Positions 16,536-24,320 of a stretch of 64,000 nt of DNA are shown here, in pieces. The notes under the pieces are model-generated. The model ran no database searches, had not been told where the DNA came from, and was given only the letters and a program-made list of their open reading frames with translations. The stretch is taken from assembly GCA_964390545.1 (NCBI GenBank), contig CAYMJV010000003.1, forward strand, positions 1 through 64,000. Direction: 5' to 3'. This DNA is from CAYMJV01 sp964390545 (GTDB lineage: Bacteria; Desulfobacterota; BSN033; UBA1163). The first letter of the stretch is position 1. Each line of letters opens with the position of its first letter. Both the position numbers and the translations under genes were made by a program.

Positions 16536-17735
16536 ATGGTTCTCAAAGGCATACGCGTGGTAGATTCGACAAGATGGGCTTTCGGCCCTTATGCTGCCAC
16601 CTGTCTGGCGGATATGGGTGCAGAAGTCATCAAGGTGGAGGATCCTGTTTCAGGTGATGGTTCAAGATATGTCCATAAGACCCGTGAGCTTTCCATGGCG
16701 GCCAGCAACCCCATGTTTGATCTCCTCAACAGGGGCAAGAGGGGTTTTGCCGTAAGCCTCGACAAGGAGAAAGGCAGGGAAGTGTTCAGCCGGTTAATCA
16801 AGACTGCGGATGTTTTCATGACGGCGCAGCGCCCCCATTCTCTCAAAAAACTGGGGATCGACTACGAAACGCTTAGGGCGATTAACCCGCGCCTGATCTA
16901 TGCGGTCTGTGGGGCCTTCGGAGAGAAGGGACCCCAGGCTGACAAGCCTGCCTGGGACGGTTCTGCCTTCGCCCGGTCAGGGCTCATGTACATCATGCAA
17001 GATAAGCAGGGTTGTCCGCTTCCGCCCCCGCAGGGTATGGGTGATCTTGTTGCCTCCGTCACCATGGCCTATGGGATCATGACGGCTTTGTTCCATCGTG
17101 AGAGAACAGGCCAAGGCCAGAAGGTGGATGTCTCCCTCCTCGGCACAATGGTGACGGTCATGGAGGCCCTCTGCATGCAGATTACCCTTTCAACCGGTAC
17201 CGATTTTCCGCAGTTCGATAGCAGCCATCCTACGAATCCACTGAACCATACCTATCGGACAAAAGACGGAAGATGGCTCTTATTAAATATGCACCATACC
17301 GATCCGTTCTGGCATACCTTCTGCGAGACCGTTGGGATCACTGAGTTCGAACATGATAAGCGCTTCAGCAAACATGAAGCACTCTGTGATCATTCTCGTG
17401 ACATGGTGGCCATTCTTCAAGAAGTTTTTGCCCAGAAAGAGCTGTCCGAGTGGGTCAAGATCCTCGGGAAAACTGACATGGTCTGGGCCCCGGTTCAGAC
17501 CTTACAGGAAGCACACAACGACCCGCAGGTCGTAGAAAATGAGTTTGTCGCATCCGGTGACGATGCTGAAGGATTACCGAAAACCGTTGGATTTCCTCTG
17601 AAACTGAGCGGGGTGTCCCTCAAGAGTAATTACACGGCTCCCCAATTGGGTCAACATACGGAGGAAATACTTCTTGAGTTAGGGTTTAGCTGGAAAGAGA
17701 TTGAACATCTTAAAGATGAGCGAGTGATCATTTGA
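16536..17735 (+). CDS. Family III CoA-transferase (CaiB/BaiF), copy 2
   Basis: 399 residues. It shares the fold with its neighbour, including RWAFGPYAATCLADMGAEVI at the start and catalytic D141 in AWDGSAFARSGLMY. CGGAGG lies six bases before the ATG. The intact Asp in both members means each could be an active homodimer, or they could form a heteromer. The gene closes the four-gene module 12641-17735 of two dehydratase-like subunits and two CoA-transferases. The substrate is unknown. Confidence 0.9.
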   Translation: MVLKGIRVVDSTRWAFGPYAATCLADMGAEVIKVEDPVSGDGSRYVHKTRELSMAASNPMFDLLNRGKRGFAVSLDKEKGREVFSRLIKTADVFMTAQRPHSLKKLGIDYETLRAINPRLIYAVCGAFGEKGPQADKPAWDGSAFARSGLMYIMQDKQGCPLPPPQGMGDLVASVTMAYGIMTALFHRERTGQGQKVDVSLLGTMVTVMEALCMQITLSTGTDFPQFDSSHPTNPLNHTYRTKDGRWLLLNMHHTDPFWHTFCETVGITEFEHDKRFSKHEALCDHSRDMVAILQEVFAQKELSEWVKILGKTDMVWAPVQTLQEAHNDPQVVENEFVASGDDAEGLPKTVGFPLKLSGVSLKSNYTAPQLGQHTEEILLELGFSWKEIEHLKDERVII

Positions 17736-17845
17736 ATGGAACCCGACGGGTTAAAGGCCCGGGTTTTCTCCACACGCTTTGAAGGGCAGGGCCCTCCGAT
17801 GCCTTCCCCACTGCGCACCTAATGAGCTTCTAGGGTTTCCCCGCT

Positions 17846-18955
17846 ATGAGCAAAGCCCAACTTCTGGAGGAGCGCCAAACCAGGGTTCTCAAGGCTATTG
17901 CCCTTGAAAAACCTGATCGAACTCCAGTTGTCTTGGAATATGCTGGGTTCGCGGCTAAGGTAACCAACACACCAATGCCCGAATTTCTAGGTTCGCTCTC
18001 TAAGTCTGTCGATGTGATGATCAAGGCCTTCCATATCGTTGGAGATGGAGATGGGATTGATTATGGTTCATATTCCCCATATTCTCTCGCTTATGGTTGG
18101 ATGTCCAAGGTGAAACTCCCTGGAGTTGAATTACCTGACGACGTCATGTATCAGGTTGCCGAAGCTGAACTCATGAAGACCGAGGACTATGATCGCATTC
18201 TGCACCAGGGTTGGCGTGACTTCTATCGCCTTTTTATGCGGGAGCGGGTTCTGAACGACGTGCCGCCGGAGCGCCTGCCTTCGGCCCAACCCTTCATGGA
18301 CGTCCGTGCCGCATGGGCCTCCCAGGGCATTCCGGTTCTGAGCGGTGGCACGGTGAGCCTGCCCTTCGAGCTGCTCTGCGGAGCACGTTCCTTGAACAGT
18401 TTCTTCATTGATCTCATGACCATGCCGGACAAAATCCAGGAAGTCATGGATGCTATGATGCCCCACCTCGTTGGTCATATCTGTAAAAAGGCCAAGACAG
18501 AAGGTTATCCCGCCGTTTGGATTGGTGGCTGGCGGTCAGCAAGTAACATGATTTCACGCCCTCTGTGGGAGCGTTTTGTCTGGCCCTATTTTGAAAAGGC
18601 GGTCGACGAGGTTGTCAACTCAGGACTCATTGCTCTTCTGCATCTCGATTCAGATTGGACACGCGATTTAGGTTTTTTTAGATCCCTGCCCAAGGCCAAG
18701 TGTATCGTGGCTACTGATGGTCAAACCGATCTGTTTAAGGCTAAAGAGATCCTAAGCGGCCACATTTGCCTTATGGGCGATGTGTCGGCGACGATGTTAG
18801 CCTTTGGCACGCCTGACGAGGTCTATGAGTACAGTATCAAACTAATCAAGGAACTGGGTCCCGAAGGCTTCATCCTTCATTCTGGATGCGATATCCCCAC
18901 GGACGCCAGACTTCCCAATGTTCAGGCAATGGTGGCGGCAGCCACAGGCAGATAG
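17846..18955 (+). CDS. Uroporphyrinogen decarboxylase (URO-D) superfamily protein
   Basis: 369 residues of the URO-D/cobalamin-methyltransferase fold. Recognisable stretches are ALEKPDRTPVVLE near residue 19, LSGGTVSLPFELL near residue 167, HLDSDWTRDLGFF near residue 272, the GDVSATMLAFGTPDEV block near residue 312, and the C-terminal HSGCDIPTDARLPNVQAM. True HemE enzymes are close to this length but lack the C-terminal Cys context. The HSGCD motif is that of MtaA/CmuA-type corrinoid methyltransferases and uncharacterised relatives in catabolic clusters. No corrinoid protein gene is adjacent, so methyl transfer is only a possibility. Ribosome binding site weak. Confidence 0.82.
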   Translation: MSKAQLLEERQTRVLKAIALEKPDRTPVVLEYAGFAAKVTNTPMPEFLGSLSKSVDVMIKAFHIVGDGDGIDYGSYSPYSLAYGWMSKVKLPGVELPDDVMYQVAEAELMKTEDYDRILHQGWRDFYRLFMRERVLNDVPPERLPSAQPFMDVRAAWASQGIPVLSGGTVSLPFELLCGARSLNSFFIDLMTMPDKIQEVMDAMMPHLVGHICKKAKTEGYPAVWIGGWRSASNMISRPLWERFVWPYFEKAVDEVVNSGLIALLHLDSDWTRDLGFFRSLPKAKCIVATDGQTDLFKAKEILSGHICLMGDVSATMLAFGTPDEVYEYSIKLIKELGPEGFILHSGCDIPTDARLPNVQAMVAAATGR

Positions 18956-19075
18956 AAGGCCGCAAACGATCCCAGTGATCCTGGCGATAAGGAAGACGAC
19001 AGGGAGACAATGGGAGATTAAAAATGGACCGGGAGAGAAGGTCCTGAATGGTCATGATTTTGAAGGAGCGAATCC

Positions 19076-20047
19076 ATGATTGAAGAGGTCGGAACCCATC
19101 TGTACAGGATCGAAATTCCTCTTCCGAGGAATCCTCTGAGAGCTCTGAACTCCTATGCGATCAAGAGCCCAGAGCGAAATTTAATTATTGATACAGGGTG
19201 GAATCAACAAGAATGTATGGATGCCATGCAAGCAGGGTTGAAGGAACTTGAAATCGATATCAGGAAGACAGACTTTTTTATTACGCATCTCCATACCGAT
19301 CATCTCGGACTCGTCTCAAACCTTGTCACAGATACGTCGACGATTTACTTTAATCAGCCAGAGGCTGACCGGATTCAGTCTGGCGTCGTCCTGGATGATC
19401 TTATGAACTTTGTTCGCTTGAATGGTTTCCCGGAAAAAGAACTTCAGGGGATCCCTCATACCCATCCCGGTTTTAAGTTTAGATCAAAAGGACCGTTAAG
19501 TTTCCATATTTTGAAAGAAGGCGACACGCTTCGTGTCTCAGATTACGTGTTCCGCTGTGTTGAAACGCCAGGTCATTCAAAGGGCCATATGTGTCTCTAT
19601 GAGCCGGACAAGAAGATCTTGGTGGCTGGAGATCATATTCTTAGGGATATAACGCCCACCATCTCATTATTAGATGGTGACTGGAATCCTTTGAAGGAGT
19701 ATCTGGAAAGCCTCGACAAGGTATATCAACTCGATATTGAACTGGTATTACCGGGCCATGGGGAGGTTTTCAGGAACCCTAAAGAGAGAATTCAGGAATT
19801 GAAAGATCATCACCAAAAGAGGCTGGATGAGATTATTGCTATTTTAAAAAAAGGCAAGATGAATGCTTTCCAAGTAGCGTCCCAGATGACTTGGGATATT
19901 ACGTATGATTCTTGGGATCTATTTCCTGTTTCGCAAAAATGGTTTGCCACCGGGGAGGCGATTTCCCACCTGAAATACCTTGAGGAAAAAGGGGCAGTTC
20001 GCAAGGAAATGCGGCAACACAAGAGAATTTACTTATTGAATTCCTGA
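19076..20047 (+). CDS. MBL-fold metallo-hydrolase
   Basis: 323 residues. The metal-binding motif THLHTDHLG is at residues 70-78. Further ligands are in ETPGHSKGH near residue 162, VAGDHIL near residue 182 and LPGHGEVF near residue 224. This set gives a two-zinc site of the beta-lactamase superfamily. The helical C-terminal region (HHQKRLDEIIAILKKGKMNAFQVASQM) is typical of LACTB2/ThnS-like members with a winged-helix tail. A thioesterase or lactonase-like role on a CoA or ester substrate would suit the surroundings (inference). GAAGGAG precedes the ATG. Confidence 0.88.
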   Translation: MIEEVGTHLYRIEIPLPRNPLRALNSYAIKSPERNLIIDTGWNQQECMDAMQAGLKELEIDIRKTDFFITHLHTDHLGLVSNLVTDTSTIYFNQPEADRIQSGVVLDDLMNFVRLNGFPEKELQGIPHTHPGFKFRSKGPLSFHILKEGDTLRVSDYVFRCVETPGHSKGHMCLYEPDKKILVAGDHILRDITPTISLLDGDWNPLKEYLESLDKVYQLDIELVLPGHGEVFRNPKERIQELKDHHQKRLDEIIAILKKGKMNAFQVASQMTWDITYDSWDLFPVSQKWFATGEAISHLKYLEEKGAVRKEMRQHKRIYLLNS

Positions 20048-20074
20048 GGAATCCGAGGGTATGGTTGTTTGAGA

Positions 20075-20956
20075 ATGTTGCGGGGGATCATTCCGGATGA
20101 TAAATTTGCTGTGAGAGCCAAGAAGATGATGCCGAAACATGCCTACCTGGAAATCAAGGGCCTTCGACTCCATTATCTGGATTGGGGAAAGAATGAGAAG
20201 GAGCCGATGTTGCTGCTTCATGGTTTCATGGCCCACGCTCATGCGTGGGATGAGTTTGCTTCAGGTTTTCGAGATCGATATCATATCATCGCTCTGGACC
20301 AGCGAGGTCATGGAGAAAGCCAGTGGTCAGAAGATGAGGCTTATTCGCTCGACGATCATTTCTCAGATATCGCTAATCTCATCGAATTTCTGGAGTTGAA
20401 GGATTTGATTCTTGTGGGGCACTCTATGGGAGGCCGAAACGCCTTATTTTACACGGCATGCCACCCTCAAAACGTGGGGAGGCTGATTCTCGTTGATGCG
20501 CGCCCGGCAGACAGTGTAAAGGCTTCTGAGAGGCTAAAACACGATCTCCTTCATCTTCCGCTCCAGGCCAGTTCCTTGGATGAAATCGCACAAGCGATGC
20601 GAATGCTTTATCCCTCGTTATCAATTGAAATTTGCCACGATTTGGCATCCCACGGCTACAAGGAAGAGGGGTTGGGTGGACCATTTGTTCCAAAATACGA
20701 CACGAGAATGAGTTTCCATTCTGAACAGATGGGGTGCATGACGGAGGACCTTTGGCCTTTCATGAAAAATGTCGCTTGTCCTACGCTAATCGTTCGAGGA
20801 GAAGAAAGTCCTTTTCTATCCCGGGAAGATGCCCAAAAGATGAGCGTTATCTTTCCTCGGGCAGAATGGGTGGAAATCCCTCAAGCGACGCACATGCCGG
20901 TCCAGGAGAATCCGGTGGTATTCAAAAGGGTGATTTCAGATTTCTTGAGCAAATGA
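20075..20956 (+). CDS. Alpha/beta hydrolase
   Basis: About 293 residues. The start is uncertain: TTG 20069, ATG 20075 and ATG 20126 are all possible, and the conserved fold begins only at LEIKGLRLHYLDWG. Motifs are the oxyanion region LLHGFMAHAHAWDEF, the nucleophile elbow VGHSMGG, and the C-terminal His in QATHMPVQENP. The acid is probably the Asp in ILVDARP or a later Asp/Glu. Hydrolases of this type cleave esters, thioesters or ring-opened beta-diketones. It follows the MBL hydrolase by about 30 bases and probably shares its transcript. Confidence 0.86.
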   Translation: MLRGIIPDDKFAVRAKKMMPKHAYLEIKGLRLHYLDWGKNEKEPMLLLHGFMAHAHAWDEFASGFRDRYHIIALDQRGHGESQWSEDEAYSLDDHFSDIANLIEFLELKDLILVGHSMGGRNALFYTACHPQNVGRLILVDARPADSVKASERLKHDLLHLPLQASSLDEIAQAMRMLYPSLSIEICHDLASHGYKEEGLGGPFVPKYDTRMSFHSEQMGCMTEDLWPFMKNVACPTLIVRGEESPFLSREDAQKMSVIFPRAEWVEIPQATHMPVQENPVVFKRVISDFLSK

Positions 20957-21011
20957 CAGAGGGTTTTCTCATTTTACTAATCAGTCCGTTACTGAAAAGA
21001 CACACTTCAGA

Positions 21012-21083
21012 AAATCTCCCCTGTCCCCTCTTTGCCAAAGAGGGGAAATTCCTCCCTTTTGCAAAGGGAGGAAAGGAGGGATT
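21012..21083. repeat. Intergenic palindromic repeat of the AAATCTCCCCTGTCCCC type
   Basis: Two hairpins lie in tandem, CCCCTCTTTG/CAAAGAGGGG-like and CCTCCCTTTTGC/GCAAAGGGAGG-like, framed by AAATCTCCCC and GGAGGGATT. The whole unit is an imperfect palindrome. This layout is widespread as an untranslated dispersed repeat in Desulfobacterota and similar genomes. It lies 56 bases after the hydrolase stop, where it may also help end transcripts, although no T-run follows. Confidence 0.6.
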
Positions 21084-21143
21084 AGAGGGCCGATGTCTGG
21101 ACAATTATGGACTCCTTAGTAAAGCACAATGAATCTATAAACC

Positions 21144-21827
21144 ATGACCCAACGTATGCTGTTCAATCTCGAAAAAGAATCATTGCTGGCATCGGGCCTC
21201 AAGGATAATCGTCGACTCGTTGAGTATAGAAGGAAGCTTGACCAATTAACCAAGCAATTCATCGGTCAGATGAAACCCCCTCATGAACCTGTGGAAAAGG
21301 CGAGAGTTCTTTTCGACTGGCTATGGGAAAGAAAACCAGGTCGGTACGAACCTCACGGTCATTTCAGATTAAACGACGTCATCGATGCCGAGCTGAGTAA
21401 GGAGAGCCGGACTGTCGGAAACTGCCTTGGTCTAACACTCCTCTATCAATGTCTGCTTAAGAAGATGGGCATTCATGCAGACGCACTCTATCTTGAGAAT
21501 GCTTTTGGAATGGGTCCTCATGTACTGACTCTTCTTCAAACTGGCGCATCAGCGATCGATATTGAAAGTATTCTGCCAGAAGGATTCGATTATAAAGGAC
21601 ATCTGAATAATCCATCAAGAACGAAATGGAGAGATAAGGAATTGGTAGCTGATATTTATCATAGCTTGGGTAACGAATGGTTCGAAAAAGGGGAACTGGC
21701 TAAAGCATTGAACAACTACGAGATGGCCATCAAACTAAATCCTCAATATGAGAAAGCGCACTTAAATAAAGCTATTTTGATGGACAAGCTCGGAGCAGGA
21801 AGGTATGACAGAATCATCAAACAGTGA
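21144..21827 (+). CDS. SirB1-like transglutaminase fold protein with C-terminal TPR
   Basis: 227 residues. The N-terminal half carries the SirB1/transglutaminase-like core: Cys in RTVGNCLGLTLLYQ near residue 94, His in GPHVLTLL near residue 128, and Asp in SAIDIE near residue 141, a plausible Cys-His-Asp triad. A tetratricopeptide repeat follows at about residues 172-210 (YHSLGNEWFEKGELAKALNNYE, then AIKLNPQYEKAHLNKAI). The protein is somewhat shorter than usual SirB1 relatives, and only about one and a half TPRs remain. Function is not known. The ribosome binding site is weak, and a hairpin overlaps the stop codon. Confidence 0.7.
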   Translation: MTQRMLFNLEKESLLASGLKDNRRLVEYRRKLDQLTKQFIGQMKPPHEPVEKARVLFDWLWERKPGRYEPHGHFRLNDVIDAELSKESRTVGNCLGLTLLYQCLLKKMGIHADALYLENAFGMGPHVLTLLQTGASAIDIESILPEGFDYKGHLNNPSRTKWRDKELVADIYHSLGNEWFEKGELAKALNNYEMAIKLNPQYEKAHLNKAILMDKLGAGRYDRIIKQ

Positions 21828-21920
21828 AGCTCCCCGCCCAGAGGGCGAGGCTTCACGGATAGCCGAGACTTTCCAGTCTCGGCGAAAATGCGGTTGCCGG
21901 ACAATCCCGCCTTAGCGGGA
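21824..21920. repeat. Array of three hairpins overlapping a stop codon
   Basis: GTGAAGC...GCTTCAC with an inner CGCCC/GGGCG pairing spans 21824-21856 and includes the TGA of the preceding gene. GCCGAGACT-ttcc-AGTCTCGGC (21862-21883) is a perfect 9-bp stem. TCCCGC-ctta-GCGGGA follows at 21905-21920, then a CGTTTTT run at 21931-21937. The first hairpin resembles the subterminal hairpins of IS200/IS605-type elements, but no transposase or TnpB remnant is visible. The last one may serve as a weak terminator. Confidence 0.45.
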
Positions 21921-22010
21921 CGGCCTATCGCGTTTTTGAAATCGTTGCATTCATCCGCGCCCAAAAGGCGGGGCATTCTGTAGCATTTTCGTAGAAGGAA
22001 TCGAGGTTCA

Positions 22011-22970
22011 TTGATAAAAAGAACGCGGGTTTGTGATCTCCTTCAAATCGAGTATCCCATTATTCAAGGGGGCATGCTTTGGCTTTCCACGGCTGAGCTT
22101 GCTGCGGCTGTTTCCAATGCAGGAGGACTGGGTGTCCTTAGCCCTTTTGCAGGAATGGAGAAAAATGGAGATGCTTTAAGAAATCTAAAATTTCAGATAA
22201 CCAAAGTCAGGGAACTAACGCAAAGACCTTTTGCAGTGAATATTCCGCTCTATCTCCAACAGAGCGGAATTCTTATGGATGTGATCCTGAAGGAGGAAGT
22301 TCGAATTGTCATAACCTCGGGAGGAGATCCCGGTGATTTTACTGAACTTCTGCATCAAGCAGGGGTGACGGTTCTCCATGTTGTCAGTTCAGTAGGACAG
22401 GCTCAGAAGGCAGAGTCCTGTAAAGCGGATGCCCTCATCGTTGAAGGAGTTGAGGCAGCGGCTTATGTGGGGTTTGACGAAATACCTCTTTTCTCTTTGA
22501 TCCCTCAAGTCGCTGATGCTGTCTCTATTCCCATTATTGCAGCAGGTGGGATTGTCGATGCAAGAGGGGTTGTAGCGGCCTTTGCGCTCGGAGCTGAGGG
22601 TGTGCAGTTAGGTACCCGATTTGTGGCAGTCGAGGAGAATATTGCAAACCCAAATTATAAACAGGCTATTATAAAGGCAAAAGATACGGATACGGTCATC
22701 ACTTGTCGGAGGCTATTACCTACGAGAAGCCTTAAGACAGAGTTTACAAGGCGATTATTAGAGTTGGAGGCGGCAGGGGCTTCGGCTGATGCAATCAGAG
22801 ATTTTCTCGGTACGAGTCGGGCGAGAAAAGGGCAGATAGAAGGTGATCTGGTCAATGGAGAAGCCTACTGTGGATCCTCTGCCGGATTGATCAAGGAGAT
22901 ACTCCCTGCAGCCACAGTGATTCAAAGACTGGTTGATGGGTTTCAAGAAATTGTTAAGAAAATGGCTTAG
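22011..22970 (+). CDS. Nitronate monooxygenase / FabK-like flavoprotein
   Basis: 319 residues starting at TTG. FMN-binding TIM-barrel family. The start RVCDLLQIEYPIIQGGMLWLSTAELAAAVSNAGGLG is diagnostic of the family, and IPIIAAGGIVDARGVVAAFALGAEGVQLGTRF near residues 178-208 supplies the phosphate-binding region. Relatives include 2-nitropropane dioxygenase, enoyl-ACP reductase FabK and many NADH:quinone-type reductases of unknown substrate. The position before two CoA-transferases suggests reduction or oxidation of an enoyl-CoA-type compound, but this is not shown by the sequence. A hairpin array lies upstream. Confidence 0.88.
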   Translation: MIKRTRVCDLLQIEYPIIQGGMLWLSTAELAAAVSNAGGLGVLSPFAGMEKNGDALRNLKFQITKVRELTQRPFAVNIPLYLQQSGILMDVILKEEVRIVITSGGDPGDFTELLHQAGVTVLHVVSSVGQAQKAESCKADALIVEGVEAAAYVGFDEIPLFSLIPQVADAVSIPIIAAGGIVDARGVVAAFALGAEGVQLGTRFVAVEENIANPNYKQAIIKAKDTDTVITCRRLLPTRSLKTEFTRRLLELEAAGASADAIRDFLGTSRARKGQIEGDLVNGEAYCGSSAGLIKEILPAATVIQRLVDGFQEIVKKMA

Positions 22971-23038
22971 GTGGTTGAAGTGCACCCACATCAGTACTAA
23001 TACAAACGCATTAAATCTCGTTACGTTCAAGAGAATTA

Positions 23039-23086
23039 CCCCTCACCCCATCCCTCTCCCCAGCGGGGAGAGGGGAGGGTGAGGGG
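23039..23086. repeat. Palindromic repeat CCCCTCACCCC...GGGTGAGGGG
   Basis: A near-perfect inverted repeat with arms CCTCACCCCATCCCTCTCCCC and GGGGAGAGGGGAGGGTGAGG and a short AGC loop. This is a known type of dispersed intergenic palindrome. Its right arm ends seven bases before the CoA-transferase ATG at 23094 and provides the only purine-rich ribosome-binding-like sequence for that gene. The mRNA hairpin would hide this signal. Confidence 0.65.
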
Positions 23087-23093
23087 GGCAATG

Positions 23094-24311
23094 ATGAAAA
23101 CGAGAGACCCAAACATGAACCTTCTGGAAGACATACGAATACTGGATTTGGCAGATGAAAAGGCGAGCTTTTGCACCAAGCTTTTGGCGGATATGGGGGC
23201 AAGCGTCATCAAAGTGGAAAGACCAGGGGGAGATCTTTCTCGAAAAATAGGGCCGTTCTTAGGAAACTGTCCTCATCCAGAGCGGAGTCTGTTTTTCCTC
23301 CATCATAACACCAACAAATTGGGTATCACCCTTAATCTAGAACACAGTGAAGGCAAAAAGATCTTTCGCAAACTGGTAGACAGGGCTGATGCTGTTGTAG
23401 AGAGCTTTTCTCCAGGATACCTTAAAGACCTTGGGTTGAGCTTTGAAATATTGAGCAGGACAAACCCCAAACTCATTTTGGTTTCAGTGACAGGTTTCGG
23501 ACAAGATGGCCCCAGCAGCCAATACAAATCCTGTGACTTGGTAGCTTCCGCATTTGGGGGACAAATGTACGTGTCGGGTTCTCACTCAACTCCACCTCTT
23601 AAGCCTTTTGGAGAGCAATCTTATTACACTGCTTCGCTCTTTGCTGCCATTGGTATTCTTTTAGCCCTTAGGAAGCGAAATCGCAGCGGAGAGGGGGAAC
23701 ATATCGACATCTCCTTGCAAGAGGCTGTGGTTTCTACCTTGGAACATGTCCTAATCCAATACTTTTATGAGAAGACCGTACCTAAGAGACAGGGAAGCCT
23801 CCACTGGAATAATTCTTTTTGTATTTTACCTTGTAAAGATGGTCACATTCTCGTGAGTCTGTTCCAACAATGGGAGACTTTAGTTGAGTGGATGGATAGC
23901 GAAGGGATGGCTGAGGATTTAAGAGATGAAAAATATAAGGGGGAGGAATTTCGACAAAACCATTTTGATCATATTATTGAAGTATTGCAACGATGGATTA
24001 AAACACATACCGCGAATGAGCTTTTCGAATTAGGACAGCTGATGCGATTTCCATGGGCGCCGGTCTATTCTGCCAAAGAAGTTCTGGAAAGTCCCCAGCT
24101 GAAATCGCGGGGATTTTTCGTTGAGGTGGGTCACCCGGAGCTTGGAACATTCATTCAGTATTCTGGGGCTCCCTATAAGTTCGATGGTTGTTCATTGGAT
24201 CGGTTGGAACGTGCACCGCTCATTGGCGAAGACAACATGGAGATTTATCAGGGGGAATTGGGCTTTTCTGAAGAAGAGTTAAAAAGGCTTTCTTCTATTG
24301 AAGCCATCTGA
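23094..24311 (+). CDS. Family III CoA-transferase (CaiB/BaiF), copy 3
   Basis: 405 residues from ATG 23094; ATG 23091 and GTG 23079 are alternatives inside or beside the palindromic repeat. Catalytic Asp is D148 in KSCDLVASAFGG. LADMGASVIKVERPGGDLSR and the NTNKLGITLNLEHSEG block are typical. It is followed nine bases later by another family III gene whose catalytic Asp is missing, so the two probably form one functional heteromer with this subunit carrying the catalysis. Succinyl-CoA:benzylsuccinate CoA-transferase has a comparable two-gene layout. The substrate is unknown. Confidence 0.9.
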   Translation: MKTRDPNMNLLEDIRILDLADEKASFCTKLLADMGASVIKVERPGGDLSRKIGPFLGNCPHPERSLFFLHHNTNKLGITLNLEHSEGKKIFRKLVDRADAVVESFSPGYLKDLGLSFEILSRTNPKLILVSVTGFGQDGPSSQYKSCDLVASAFGGQMYVSGSHSTPPLKPFGEQSYYTASLFAAIGILLALRKRNRSGEGEHIDISLQEAVVSTLEHVLIQYFYEKTVPKRQGSLHWNNSFCILPCKDGHILVSLFQQWETLVEWMDSEGMAEDLRDEKYKGEEFRQNHFDHIIEVLQRWIKTHTANELFELGQLMRFPWAPVYSAKEVLESPQLKSRGFFVEVGHPELGTFIQYSGAPYKFDGCSLDRLERAPLIGEDNMEIYQGELGFSEEELKRLSSIEAI

Positions 24312-24320
24312 AGGATACTA

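Noticed and set aside
20957..23090. CRISPR array suggested by several palindromes in a row
   Set aside because: The hairpins differ in sequence and spacing, and no regular repeat-spacer pattern or cas gene is present.
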